A stretch of 64,000 nucleotides of DNA from Defluviimonas aquaemixtae. Lineage in GTDB: Bacteria; Pseudomonadota; Alphaproteobacteria; Rhodobacterales; Rhodobacteraceae. The notes under the pieces were generated by a model. The model searched no databases and was not told where the DNA came from. It was given only the letters and a program-made list of their open reading frames with translations. A program made the position numbers and the translations under genes. The stretch spans positions 248,001-312,000 of the forward strand of contig NZ_OMOQ01000003.1 of the NCBI RefSeq assembly GCF_900302475.1, written 5' to 3'. Below are positions 8,583 through 19,450 of the stretch, piece by piece. Within the stretch, counting starts at the first letter, position 1. Each line of letters opens with the position of its first letter.

Positions 8583-9360
8583 CGCGCGCGAACGGCCTTC
8601 TCTTCTATATCATCCTCTATCTGGCGTTCCTCTATCTGCCGGTGCTGTTCCTGCCGCTCTTTTCCTTCAACGACGGCACGATCGTGGCCTTCCCGATCAA
8701 GGGGTGGACGCTTGAATGGTACCGCCAACTCGGCGGGCAGGAGACGCTCCTGCAGGCGCTCGGCAACAGCCTGATCGTCGGCGCGGTGACGGCGCTTTTC
8801 GCGACCTCGATGGGGCTCTTCGCGGCGCGGGCCTATGTCCGCTACCGCTTCCCCGGCAAGGAGGCGTCCGAGGGGCTCGTGATGCTGCCCCTCGTCATCC
8901 CTGGCATCATCGTCGCGTCGTCGATGCTGATCCTCTTCATCTCGATCGGGCTGAAGCCGTCGCTCACCGCCGTGATCCTCGGCCACACCTTCCTCGCGCT
9001 GCCGTTCTCGGTCTCGATCATGAAGTCCGCCTTCGACGATTTTGACGTCTCGCTTGAGGAGGCGGCTTTCGACCTCGGGTCGACGGTGACAGAGACCTTC
9101 CGGCGGGTGACGCTGCCCATCGTCTTCCCCGGCATCGTGTCGAGCCTGCTCGTCACCTTCACCGTCAGCTTCGACGAATTCGTGCTGGCCTTCTTCCTCT
9201 CGGGCAACCAGCCGACGCTGCCGGTCTATATCTGGAGCCAGATCCGCTTCCCGGCCAAGCTGCCCAACACGCTCGCGCTCGGTTCGCTCCTGCTTTTCGC
9301 CTCGGTCCTTCTTCTGGTGGTCGCCGAGATGTTCCGCCGCCGCTCCTCGTCCTCGCCCGT

Positions 9361-9364
<4 letters not shown>
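8579..9364 (+). CDS. ABC transporter permease, PotC type
   Basis: 261 residues. It starts at an ATG overlapping the stop of the PotB-type gene (ATGA). It has six transmembrane helices and the EAA motif 'SLEEAAFDLGSTVTETF', typical of the second permease (PotC) of spermidine/putrescine-type importers. It pairs with the upstream permease to form the channel. Its stop overlaps the GTG start candidate of the ATPase gene. Confidence 0.88.
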
Positions 9365-10473
<1,109 letters not shown>

Positions 10474-10486
10474 AAAAGGGAGGAAA

Positions 10487-11548
10487 ATGATGAAACACAC
10501 GAATCTCGGGGCGCTCGCCCTCGCGACGCTGGTCGCGCCGGGCACCGCCTTCGCGGCCGGCGCGGATCTGTCGGTCTTCGACTGGTCGGGCTACGAGGAC
10601 CAGGGATTCTTCGGCGCCTACATGGAAAAGCACGGCGAGGCGCCGTCCTACACCTTCTTCGGCAGCCAGGAGGAGGCCTTCACCAAGCTCCAGTCCGGCT
10701 TCACCGCCGATCTCGCGCATCCCTGTTCGGACGCCGTGCGCAAATGGGTGGCCGCCGACCTCATCCAGCCGCTCGATCCGTCGAAGCTGACCAACTGGGA
10801 TGCGCTCCTGCCCGAGATCAAGGAGGTGGACGGCATCGTCATCGACGGCGAGGTCTACATGATGCCGTTCGAATGGGGCAACACCGGGCTCATCTACCGC
10901 ACCGACAAGATCAGCGACGACCAGATCTCGCTCCAGCTGATGGCCGATCCGGCCTATCAGGGCAAGGTCGCGATCCCCGATGCGGCCTCGAGCGCCTATG
11001 CGCTGGCCTCGCTCGCGACCGGCAACAAGGACACCTACACCGACCTCACGGACGAACAGTTCCAGGCCGCCTCCGACTGGCTGCGCTCGGTTCATCCCAA
11101 CATAAGGTTCTATTGGGCCGATGCCGGCCAGCTCGACCAGGCGATGGCCTCGGGCGAGCTGGAGCTGGGCTGGGCATGGAACCAGTCCGAGCTGAACCTG
11201 ATCTGGAACGAGGTCCCGGCCAAGATGATGCGCGACGTCGACAAGGGCATCGCGACATGGGTCTGCGGCTATGTCCACTTGAAGTCATCGACCACGCCTG
11301 AGGAACAGATCTATGACCTCCTGAATGCGCTCTCGGACAAGGAAAGCGGCAAGTACATCATCGAGAGCTGGGGCTATCCGCACGCCAACGCCGAAGCGTT
11401 CGGCATCTCCGACCAGGAGCTGATCAAGACCTACGGCTTCGACGACGTCTCGAGCTTCTTCGAAGGCAGCCTGTTCTTCGACGCCGTCCAGCCCGAGCTT
11501 GAGGCGAAGATGCTGAAGGAGTTCGAGCGCATCAAGGCCGGCTTCTGA
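10487..11548 (+). CDS. Periplasmic substrate-binding protein, PotD/PotF-like
   Basis: 353 residues with a signal peptide ending '...GTAFA'. The mature part begins 'LSVFDWSGYED', the standard opening of the polyamine-binding (PotD/PotF, SBP_bac_8) fold, and has 'MPFEWGNTGLIYRTDKI' in the hinge region. It is the ligand receptor of the importer. The linked demethylase and methyltransferase genes suggest an N-methylated amine or betaine rather than a plain polyamine, but the ligand cannot be read from the sequence. An AGGGAGGAAA ribosome-binding site precedes the start. Confidence 0.88.
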   Translation: MMKHTNLGALALATLVAPGTAFAAGADLSVFDWSGYEDQGFFGAYMEKHGEAPSYTFFGSQEEAFTKLQSGFTADLAHPCSDAVRKWVAADLIQPLDPSKLTNWDALLPEIKEVDGIVIDGEVYMMPFEWGNTGLIYRTDKISDDQISLQLMADPAYQGKVAIPDAASSAYALASLATGNKDTYTDLTDEQFQAASDWLRSVHPNIRFYWADAGQLDQAMASGELELGWAWNQSELNLIWNEVPAKMMRDVDKGIATWVCGYVHLKSSTTPEEQIYDLLNALSDKESGKYIIESWGYPHANAEAFGISDQELIKTYGFDDVSSFFEGSLFFDAVQPELEAKMLKEFERIKAGF

Positions 11549-11612
11549 CACGTTGACCGCCGGGGCGGCGCTCTCCGCCCCGGCCCTCCGACTTCCGAGA
11601 CAAGGCGCGCTG

Positions 11613-13673
11613 ATGACGGACGCGAACACATACGCTGTGCTCTTCGAACCGGTGCGGATCGGCCCCGTGACCGCCCGCAACCGGTTCTACCAGGTGCCCC
11701 ATTGCAACGGTATGGGGCATGTCCGGCCGCGCGCCGAGGCGGCCAACCGCGGCATGAAGGCCGAGGGCGGATGGGCCGTCGTCTCGACCCAGGAGACCGA
11801 GATCCACCCGACTTCGGACCTCTCGCCTTTCGCCGAGAACCGGCTCTGGGACGAACGCGACATTCCGGCGCTGCGGCTGATGACCGAGGCGGTGCACGCG
11901 CATGGCGCGCTTGCCGCGATCGAGCTCGCCCATAACGGCAACCACGCGCAGAACCTCTTTTCCCGCGCGCCCGTCTTCGCGCCCTCCGACATGTCGCTCG
12001 ACTACGCCATCCCGAAACAGGCTCGCGCGATGGACAAGGCCGACATTCGCGCCTTCCGCCGCTGGCACCGCGACGCGGCGCTGCGCGCCCGGGACGCCGG
12101 GTTCGACGTGATCTACGTCTATGCCGGACATCGCATGACGCTCGCACAGCACTTCCTTCTGCCGCACATGAACCAGCGCGGCGACGAGTATGGCGGCTCG
12201 CTCGAGAACCGCGTCCGTCTGACGCGCGAGCTTCTGGAGGACACGCGCGAGGCCGTCGGCGACACCTGCGCCGTCGCCTTCCGCTTCGCGGTTGACGAGA
12301 TGCTGGGGGCAGACGGCATGCAGGCCGCCGAGGAAGGCCGCGCGGTGGTGGAGCTTCTGGCAGAGCTGCCCGATCTCTGGGACGTCAATGTCTGCGACTG
12401 GCCGAACGATTCCGTGACCACGCGGTTCCAGCCCCAGGACGGCTATCAGAACGACTACATCGCCTTCGTGAAAGCGGTGACGTCGAAACCCGTCGTCGGT
12501 GTCGGCCGGCTGACCTCGCCCGACCAGATGGTTTCGATGATCCGCAAGGGGATCGTCGACCTCATCGGCGCCGCGCGGCCTTCGATCGCCGACCCGTTCC
12601 TGCCGAGGAAGATCGAAGAGGGCCGGATCGACGAGATCCGCGAATGCATCGGCTGCAACATCTGCGTCAGCGCGGACACGCAGGGCGTGCCGATCCGCTG
12701 CACCCAGAACCCGACGATGGGCGAGGAATGGCGGCGCGGCTGGCATCCCGAGAAGATCGCGCCCAAGGGCCGGGAAGAGGCGGCGCTCGTCATCGGCGCG
12801 GGGCCTGCCGGGCTCGAATGCGCGATGCAGCTCGCCCGGCGCGGCTACGAGGTGACGCTGGCCGAGGCGCGGGCGGAGGCGGGCGGCCGGGTCCTGCGCG
12901 AAAGCGCTCTGCCGGGCCTCGCCGCATGGAAACGCGTGGCCGACTACCGACTGAACGACCTCGCGCAGCGCGCCAATGTGCGGCTCTTCACCGAAAGCCG
13001 GCTCGACGCCGACGCGGTCCTCGAACTCGGCATCCCGAACGTCTTCGTCGCGACCGGCGCCACCTGGCGGCGCGACGGGATCGGCCGCACGGGCCAGCGC
13101 CGCCCGCCGGTGATCGACCCGGCCGCGCGGGTCCTCACGCCCGACGACATCATGGACGGACGGACGCCGCCCGACGGGCCGGTCGCGATCTACGACGACG
13201 ACCAGGCCTATCTCGCAGGCGTTCTCGCCGAAAGGCTGGCGGAAGCCGGCCACCACGTCGCCTTCGTCACGCCGGCGAGCGTCGTCTCGCCCTGGACCGA
13301 CCTCACGCTCGAACAGGCGCGGGTCCAGGCGCGTCTGATCAAGCTCGGCGTCGAGATCCGCTGCACCCGCCAGATGCTCGCGCTCGGGCCGGACCGTATG
13401 CGGACCGCCTGCATCTATTCCGGCCGCGAGGAGGACATTCCCTGCGCCTCCGCCGTGCTCGTCACGGAACGGCACCGCGACACCGCGCTCTACGACGCGC
13501 TCCGCGACCGGGGCGGCTTCCGGACGCTGGAACTTATCGGCGACGCGGCCTCTCCCGGGCTCATCGCGGACGCGGTCTATTCCGGCCATCTCGCCGCGCG
13601 CAATTTCGAACGCGATCCCGGCGAGATCGACCGGGACTGGTTCCGCCGCGAGATGGTCGCGCTCGAACCCTGA
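11613..13673 (+). CDS. FMN/Fe-S/FAD flavoprotein, N-methylproline/dimethylglycine demethylase type
   Basis: 686 residues from the ATG at 11613; the upstream GTG/ACG region looks non-coding. The N-terminal Old Yellow Enzyme barrel (about 1-335) is followed by a 4Fe-4S ligand set Cys345, Cys348, Cys351 and Cys363 and an FAD/NAD Rossmann domain ('VIGAGPAGLECA' at about 393-404). This is the architecture of trimethylamine and histamine dehydrogenases, of DgcA (dimethylglycine) and of StcD (N-methylproline demethylase). The likely reaction is oxidative removal of a methyl group from a secondary or tertiary amine. It sits between the importer and an MttB homologue, which supports a catabolic role. 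The exact substrate is unknown. Confidence 0.82.
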   Translation: MTDANTYAVLFEPVRIGPVTARNRFYQVPHCNGMGHVRPRAEAANRGMKAEGGWAVVSTQETEIHPTSDLSPFAENRLWDERDIPALRLMTEAVHAHGALAAIELAHNGNHAQNLFSRAPVFAPSDMSLDYAIPKQARAMDKADIRAFRRWHRDAALRARDAGFDVIYVYAGHRMTLAQHFLLPHMNQRGDEYGGSLENRVRLTRELLEDTREAVGDTCAVAFRFAVDEMLGADGMQAAEEGRAVVELLAELPDLWDVNVCDWPNDSVTTRFQPQDGYQNDYIAFVKAVTSKPVVGVGRLTSPDQMVSMIRKGIVDLIGAARPSIADPFLPRKIEEGRIDEIRECIGCNICVSADTQGVPIRCTQNPTMGEEWRRGWHPEKIAPKGREEAALVIGAGPAGLECAMQLARRGYEVTLAEARAEAGGRVLRESALPGLAAWKRVADYRLNDLAQRANVRLFTESRLDADAVLELGIPNVFVATGATWRRDGIGRTGQRRPPVIDPAARVLTPDDIMDGRTPPDGPVAIYDDDQAYLAGVLAERLAEAGHHVAFVTPASVVSPWTDLTLEQARVQARLIKLGVEIRCTRQMLALGPDRMRTACIYSGREEDIPCASAVLVTERHRDTALYDALRDRGGFRTLELIGDAASPGLIADAVYSGHLAARNFERDPGEIDRDWFRREMVALEP

Positions 13674-13682
13674 ACGAAGGAT

Positions 13683-15281
13683 ATGGCCATGAGCGAACTC
13701 GTATCACGCAGACCCCAACGCGGCGGCCGCGCCGCCCGCCAGGCCGCACGCGCCCAGGCGACCGGCAACGAGGCGATCCATGCCGGCTTGCCGGGCGGGC
13801 GCTATCGGCCGCTGACCGATGCGGACATGGCGCAGGTTCATGGCGCCGCGCTCACGGTGCTGGAGCGGACCGGTCTCAAGGACCCGATTCCGGAACTTCT
13901 GGACATCGTCCTGCCGAAGGGTGCCCGGCTCAATGAGCACGGCCGCCTCTGCTTCCCGCGTGCGCTGATGGAGGACCTGCTGGACGGGGTCGCAAGCGAG
14001 TTCTACGTCCATGCGCGCGGCGACCGCGCGGGCAAGGACGACATGCACTGCACTGCCCAGAACGTCTACTTCGCCAATTCCGGAACGGCAGTCACTACCT
14101 TTGATGCCAATACGAAAAGCTTCCGGCCATCGACACTGCGCGACATCTACGACTTCACCCGCCTCGTCGACCGGCTGGAGAACATCCACATGCTGGGCGA
14201 CACGGTGCTCGCGACGGATGTGACCGACGACTACGCGCACGACATGAACATGGTCTACGCGATGCTAGCCGGCAGCCAGAAGCCCGCCTGCCTGACCTTC
14301 CGCGCGCGCGAGCACATTCCGCATGCGATCCGCCTTTTCGATCACGCCTCGGGTGGCGAGGGCAGCTTCCTGAAGAAACCTTCCGTCATCTTCGGCGGCT
14401 GTCCGGTCGTCTCGCCGCTCAGGTTCGGCAAGGAGAATCTCGAAATCATGATCGACACCGCGAAGCTCGGCCTGACAGTCGACCTCGCGGTGCCGCCCCA
14501 GGCGGGCGCGACCTCGCCCGCGACGCTCGCCGGCACGCTCGCGCAGTCGGTCGCCGAGACGCTCGCCTGCGTCGCGATCGTCAACCTCATCACGCCGGGC
14601 TGCCCGATCGTCTTCGCCGCCTGGCCATTCATCACCGATTTGCGCACCGGCTCATTCACCGGCGGCAGCGGTGAACAGGCGCTGATCTCCGCCGCCGCGA
14701 TCCAGATGGGCAACTTCTACAACATGCCGACCTCGGTCGGCTGCGGCATGACCGACGCCAAGCTGCCCGACGCGCAGTACGGGCTGGAGAAGGCGCTGAC
14801 CTTTACGCTTGCCGCCCATGCCGGTGCCAACCGGCTCTGCGAGTTCGGCGGCATGCTCGGCAGCCTCATGGGGTGCAGCTTCGAAAGCATGGTGATCGAC
14901 GACGAGGCGGGGGGCATGATCCTGAGGACGCTGCGCGGCATCGAGGTCTCCGACGAGACGCTCGCCGTGGACGTCATCCATTCCTGCGCGATCGAGCCGG
15001 GGCATTTCCTCGGCAATACCCATACGCTCGACCACATGACGAGCGAGTTCGTCTTTCCCGAACTGATGGACCGCGAACGGACCGACACATGGGAACGCGA
15101 AGGCCGCACCGATCTCTTCGACCGCGCCCGCGCTAAGGCAGACACGATTCTGGACAGCCACTTTCCGAATCATTTCGGGGCGGCGGACGCGTACGTGCGC
15201 GAGGAGTTCCCGATCATCCTCGGCGCCGAGGAGATGAAACGCCGGGCGCCGCGCCCGCAACCGAAAGAGGGGGCAGCCTGA
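13683..15281 (+). CDS. MttB-family methyltransferase homologue (non-pyrrolysine)
   Basis: 532 residues, reading through without any in-frame TAG, so it lacks the pyrrolysine codon of archaeal MttB. It is related throughout to the trimethylamine:corrinoid methyltransferase TIM barrel ('ANSGTAVTTFDANT', 'VIFGGCPVVSPLRFG', 'FYNMPTSVGCGMTDAK'). Characterised non-Pyl members (MtgB, MtpB, MtcB) demethylate glycine betaine, proline betaine or carnitine by transferring methyl to a corrinoid protein. No corrinoid protein or reactivase gene is present nearby, so the methyl acceptor here is an open question. The gene follows the demethylase by 9 bp. Confidence 0.85.
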   Translation: MAMSELVSRRPQRGGRAARQAARAQATGNEAIHAGLPGGRYRPLTDADMAQVHGAALTVLERTGLKDPIPELLDIVLPKGARLNEHGRLCFPRALMEDLLDGVASEFYVHARGDRAGKDDMHCTAQNVYFANSGTAVTTFDANTKSFRPSTLRDIYDFTRLVDRLENIHMLGDTVLATDVTDDYAHDMNMVYAMLAGSQKPACLTFRAREHIPHAIRLFDHASGGEGSFLKKPSVIFGGCPVVSPLRFGKENLEIMIDTAKLGLTVDLAVPPQAGATSPATLAGTLAQSVAETLACVAIVNLITPGCPIVFAAWPFITDLRTGSFTGGSGEQALISAAAIQMGNFYNMPTSVGCGMTDAKLPDAQYGLEKALTFTLAAHAGANRLCEFGGMLGSLMGCSFESMVIDDEAGGMILRTLRGIEVSDETLAVDVIHSCAIEPGHFLGNTHTLDHMTSEFVFPELMDRERTDTWEREGRTDLFDRARAKADTILDSHFPNHFGAADAYVREEFPIILGAEEMKRRAPRPQPKEGAA

Positions 15282-15288
15282 CATAAGG

Positions 15289-16660
15289 GTGAGCGATATC
15301 GACCGCTCGAAGCGGTGGGACAACGCACATTTCCTGCATCCGTGGGAAGGCATGGGCGATCTCGGCCGGAACGAGCGCACCTTCGTCGAGGCCGGCGAGG
15401 GCATCCACGTCGTCAACGAGGAGGGCCGCAGGCTCATCGACGGCCCGGGCGGCATGTGGTGAGTGCAGATCGGATACGGCCGCGCCGAGATGGCCGAGGC
15501 CATCGCCGAACAGGCCCGGCAGCTCGCCTGTTCCTCGCCCTTCGGAAATACGAATTCCGTGAGCGCCCGTCTCGACCGAGAAATCGCCGCCCGGACGCAG
15601 GGCGACCTGAATACGTCTTCTTCACGACCGGCGGATCGACGGTCGTCGACACGGCCCTGCGCTTCGTCCAGTTCCGCAGCGACCTCCTCGGCTGGCCTGA
15701 GAAAAAGGTCGTGATCTCGCGCCTGAAGGACTGCCACGGCAGCACCTGCCTGGCCGCCAGCGTCAGCGGCAAGGAGCGTGACAAGCGTTTGCTGGACAAG
15801 GCCGAGGGGCTCGTCCATTTCCTGTCGGATCTAAACCCCTACCGCCGCCCCGCGGGCACCAGCGTGGCCGAGTTCCTCGACGCACGTGTGGCCGAGCCCG
15901 ACCGCGCGATCCGCGAGATCGGCCCCGATCGGGTCGCGGCCTTCGTCGCCGAGCCGGTCCTCGCCTCGGGCGGGGTGTTGCGGCGCCCGAAGACTACCAC
16001 CGTCGTTGTCTAGAGATTTGCTGCCGCCACGAGGTCCTTTGAATCTCGGAAGAGGTTGTCACGGGCTTCGGCCGGCTAGGCCACTGGTTCGCTTCCGAGC
16101 CCGTGTTTGACATCGTTTCCGACATCGTCAACTGCGCCAAGGGTATGATTTCGGGCTATCTGCCTATGGGTGCGGCGATCATTTCCGACCAGCCAATCGA
16201 GGATATCTCGGGCGACGGCGCTAAGGGGGCGACTTTCTCGAACGGCTAAACCTATTCCGGCCATCCAGTTGGCGCGGCGGCAGCGCGGAAGAACATCGAG
16301 GCCATCGAAGGTGAGGGCATCCTCGACCACGTCCGACGGATCAGCCCTCTCTTCGTCGAGCGTCTGCACGCGCTTCGCGACCTGCCGCTGGTCGGAGATA
16401 CGAGGGGCATGGGGCGCATGGGCTGCGTCGAATGCGTGGCGGGGCCGCCGGGCATCGAGACGCTCGAGACTGACTTCGCGATCGGCGCCCGCTGCCGGGA
16501 GTTGGGGCTGATCGTCCGGTCCATCGTGAACATGTGCGTCTTCTCGCCGCCACTCGACACTTCAGAAAGCGAGATCGTACGGATGTTCGACATTCTCGCG
16601 AAGGTAATCCGGATTTCGGCGGACGATCTTGCCCGCGAGGGTCTCGTCGTGGAGGGCTGA
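15289..16660 (+). pseudogene. Decayed class III aminotransferase
   Basis: The GTG at 15289 opens a clear class III (PLP) aminotransferase N-terminus. The frame hits TGA at 15460-15462, right after 'GPGGMW', where relatives have Cys. Homology then continues in the same frame to about 15605, in the third frame to about 16000 ('VFFTTGGSTVVDTALRF', 'AAFVAEPVLASGGV'), and in the second frame from about 16040 to 16660 ('GFGRLGHWFASEPVF', PLP-lysine region 'CAKGMISGYLPMG'). In this last part a TAA at 16247-16249 replaces an expected Tyr in 'SNG-TYSGHP'. With two stops and at least two frameshifts it cannot make an enzyme. Originally it was the last gene of the amine catabolic operon. Confidence 0.85.
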
Positions 16661-16811
16661 CGCCCTTCAGGGCCACTCCCGCGCCTCACCCCGCGCCGAG
16701 GGCGCTTGAAAGCCGCGCGATTTCCGGGTCCATTCGAGAGGCGGAAGCATCGGCAAGCGGGACACATCCTGCCTTCGCATGTGCGGCGCGATTGCGAAGG
16801 AGCCTTCGGGC

Positions 16812-18320
16812 ATGTTCATCGGACTGGATCTCGGCACCTCGGCGGTCAAGGCCGTGGCTTTTCGCGATCACGCCGTCGTAGCCTCCGCCACCGCCGCGCT
16901 CGAGGTGGTGTCGCCCAAGCCGGGATGGTCCGAACAGGACCCGGCGGCGTGGATCGCCGCCTGCCGCGAGGTCCTGCGCGAACTCTGCGCGCATCTTGGC
17001 TCGGCCGCTTCCGATATTCTCGGCATCGGCCTTTCCGGGCAGATGCATGGCGCGGTGTTCCTGGGCGCCGACCGGAAACCGCTCCGCAACTGCATCCTCT
17101 GGAACGACAGCCGCTCCGCCGCCGAATGCGCGGAACTCTCGCGCCGCGCGCCGTCGATCGCCCAGACCGCCGGCATCCCGCCGCTGCCGGGCTTCACCGC
17201 GCCGAAGATCATGTGGCTCAAGCGGCACGAACCGGAAGTCTACGCTGCGCTCCGCCATATCCTTCTGCCCAAGGACTACGTCGGGCTCTGGCTGCATGGC
17301 GGGCTGGAGACCGACCGCTCCGACGCCGCTGGAACCCTGTGGCTCGACCAAGAAGCGGGCGCGTGGGACGTAGGCCTTTGCAGCGCGAGCGACTGCGACA
17401 TCGCCTGGCTGCCGCCGGTCCATGCCGGAACCGAAGAGGTCGGCGCTGTGAGATCCACCGCCGCGGAGCAAACCGGCCTGCCCGCCGGCATTCCCGTCTT
17501 CGCGGGCGGCGGCGACGCGGCGACGGGCGCGGTGTCGGTTGGAGCGACGCAGCCGGGGCGCGGGTTCATCTCGCTGGGGACGTCTGGGCAGCTCTTTTTG
17601 TGCACAGACCAGCACCGGCCGAATCCGGACAAATACGTTCACGCTTTCGCCCACACGCTGCCGGACGGTTTCTACCAGATGGCGGCTATGCTCAACGGCG
17701 CGCGTCCGCTCGCCTGGCTCGCTGGCATCCTTGGATGCTCGGTCAAGGACCTCGTGGAAGAGGCTGTCCGGGCGTCGCCAGCACGCGCCCCGCTTTGCTT
17801 GCCCTACCTCACTGGCGAGCGCAGCCCTCACGGAGACCCAGATATTCGCGGCGCCTTCTATGGGCTCGAAGATACCGCCGGGCGCGCCGAGTTGGCCTAT
17901 GCCGTTCTCGAAGCCGTCGCCTTTTCCATGGCCGATGCCACGGAAAGCTTCGGCGACAGCCTGGATGACGCGCCGCATTTGCTCGCCATCGGCGGCGGCA
18001 CTCGCAGCGACGCACTGCTTCAGCTGATCGCGGATGTGACGCGACGCACGCTTGGCAGGGGCAAGAGCGCAGAGGCGGGGCCGTCGGTCGGCGCTGCGCT
18101 GCTTGCGGCGGCTGGGGCAGGGGCGATAGAGCTAACCGATCTCGCGCGCTCGCCGGATGTCGAGACATGGTTCGAGCCGTCAGACCCGTCCCCCGAGATT
18201 TTCGAGCGTCTCGATCGGTATCGCGAGCTTTATCGCTGCCTCAAGCAGATGCCGGCTTCCTCCGCTGCTGCGTCCGCCTCGCGCGCTAAGCCTACGATGC
18301 CAGCAGCGCGGCGGACGTAA
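16812..18320 (+). CDS. xylB: Xylulokinase, FGGY carbohydrate kinase
   Basis: 502 residues from the ATG at 16812. N-terminal phosphate motif 'FIGLDLGTSAVKAV', 'GLSGQMHGAVFL' and 'ILWNDSRS' are typical of xylulokinase, as is the C-terminal 'AIGGGTRSDALLQLIADV'. It phosphorylates D-xylulose or a closely related ketose for entry to the pentose phosphate pathway. It appears intact, although the sugar genes facing it (18.36-19.7 kb) are decayed. The tail after about residue 480 is Ala/Arg-rich and not conserved. Confidence 0.85.
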   Translation: MFIGLDLGTSAVKAVAFRDHAVVASATAALEVVSPKPGWSEQDPAAWIAACREVLRELCAHLGSAASDILGIGLSGQMHGAVFLGADRKPLRNCILWNDSRSAAECAELSRRAPSIAQTAGIPPLPGFTAPKIMWLKRHEPEVYAALRHILLPKDYVGLWLHGGLETDRSDAAGTLWLDQEAGAWDVGLCSASDCDIAWLPPVHAGTEEVGAVRSTAAEQTGLPAGIPVFAGGGDAATGAVSVGATQPGRGFISLGTSGQLFLCTDQHRPNPDKYVHAFAHTLPDGFYQMAAMLNGARPLAWLAGILGCSVKDLVEEAVRASPARAPLCLPYLTGERSPHGDPDIRGAFYGLEDTAGRAELAYAVLEAVAFSMADATESFGDSLDDAPHLLAIGGGTRSDALLQLIADVTRRTLGRGKSAEAGPSVGAALLAAAGAGAIELTDLARSPDVETWFEPSDPSPEIFERLDRYRELYRCLKQMPASSAAASASRAKPTMPAARRT

Positions 18321-18328
18321 TCTGCATC

Positions 18329-18347
18329 TCCGCGCTGAGCGCGCGGA
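18329..18347. terminator. GC-rich hairpin after xylulokinase gene
   Basis: TCCGCGC-TGAGC-GCGCGGA, a 7-bp stem with a 5-base loop, starts 8 bases after the xylulokinase stop and ends 9 bases before the convergent pseudogene. There is no clear T-tract. Confidence 0.4.
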
Positions 18348-18356
18348 TTCATAGCG

Positions 18357-18924
18357 TCAGCTCGATGTCGGAAGGGCATTGCGAAGCGCGGCTTCATCGA
18401 GCGGCGTGCCCTCATTTACGGCCATGCCGACGGGCGTGCAGTTCACGAGACCCGTCGCGCCCGAAGCCGCCTCCACCGCAGTGGTCGCGACGCCGATCTC
18501 TGGCGCGGCCATGCGCAAATCGGCCGCCAGTACCTCGGCCTTGGCCGGATCGAGTTCGAACAGTCGGATCCTGGTGGCCTTGAGCGCGACAAGGCCGAAG
18601 GCAACCCCGCGGCCCATCCTCTTCGAGTATCACTGTGTTGATCGCATCGACGGCCCGCACAAGCGGGTCATCGATCCGCACCTTCGCCGCCGCGACTTCC
18701 TTTTAGGGATAAGTGACGTTGATCCCGCGGTAGTCGCCCGTGGCGCAGTCGGCGAAGACCGCGTCGAAATCCTTGGAAAGGTCGTGCGGGATAAGACTGT
18801 CGTAGACGACGGTCAGCCCATGCTGCCGCCCCGCAAGTCGGTGCAGGAGAGGCGAGCGCGATCGGCTGACATTGTCGCCGATGAGGCCGAGATGGAATTC
18901 AGGCTTCTGGTGACGCTCGGACAT
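18357..18924 (-). pseudogene. Shikimate/quinate dehydrogenase-like (AroE family) remnant
   Basis: The N-terminal half begins at ATG 18924 with 'HLGLIGDNVSRSRSPLLHRLAG' and 'YRGINVTYP', the AroE substrate-binding signature. A TAA then stands where Tyr is expected before 'KEVAAA'. After about 'VILEEDG' (18630) the frame changes, and the NADP-binding half ('GRGVAFGLVALKATRIRLFELDP...GLVNCTPVGM') continues in another frame to 18357. Material between the halves, including the glycine-rich loop, seems deleted. It is a pseudogene of the AroE-like dehydrogenases found in sugar or cyclitol operons. Confidence 0.8.
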
Positions 18925-19090
18925 GTGCTCGTCTTACGGCTTCTCCGTGGCGGCACGAGGCCTCGGACCTAGATGGCCCTCAGCCTGCTTCCAGCACCTC
19001 GCCAAGCGCATGCGGCGCTTCAACTGCACGAACGGCCGGATTTGCTGGCGCACTCAAAAGCGAACATACGGGAAAGACCGACAAAGACCA

Positions 19091-19450
19091 TCACGGCAAC
19101 GACGAAGCAGCTTCCTCGCGATCCGTCGTTTTCAAATCGCGAAGCACCCGGCGCATTGCGGCGACCAACGGATCACGTGTCTTGCTGAGGATCTGCAGCC
19201 AGTCGAACAGTGTGGGGTGTCTCGCCATTGTTTCCCGCAGGGCCGCCCCGAAGACCAGCGCAATTCCGTGCCGCATGAACATCGTGCGCGCCTGACCCGG
19301 CAGGCGGGTCCCGCCTACCGGATCGCCGGCACAGATTTAGCCTTGGCCGCAGCCACGCGTATCCTCCGATCCCAGCGTGACCAGCCCAGCCACAGCATAG
19401 CCCTCCCGTAGGGCAAGCTCGAGGACTCCGCAGAGCGTGGCCAGTGTCAT
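19091..19450 (-). pseudogene. Class II (ketose-bisphosphate) aldolase remnant
   Basis: The ATG at 19450 starts 'MTLATLCGVLELALREGYAVAGLVTLGSED', the usual N-terminus of class II fructose/tagatose-bisphosphate aldolases. After ~35 residues the frame ends at 19337, and the next recognisable part is the family's C-terminus ('ALVFGAALRETMARHPTLFDWLQILSKT', ending at 19091). The central barrel with its zinc ligands is deleted, about 200 residues. The gene is non-functional. Confidence 0.75.

Noticed and set aside
13683..15281. Pyrrolysine-containing MttB
   Set aside because: No in-frame TAG is present and the sequence reads through; it belongs to the non-Pyl group.
15460..15462. In-frame TGA in the aminotransferase as a selenocysteine codon
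   Set aside because: It replaces an ordinary Cys, but further frameshifts and a TAA follow in the same gene and no SECIS-like hairpin was noticed; pseudogenisation explains everything.
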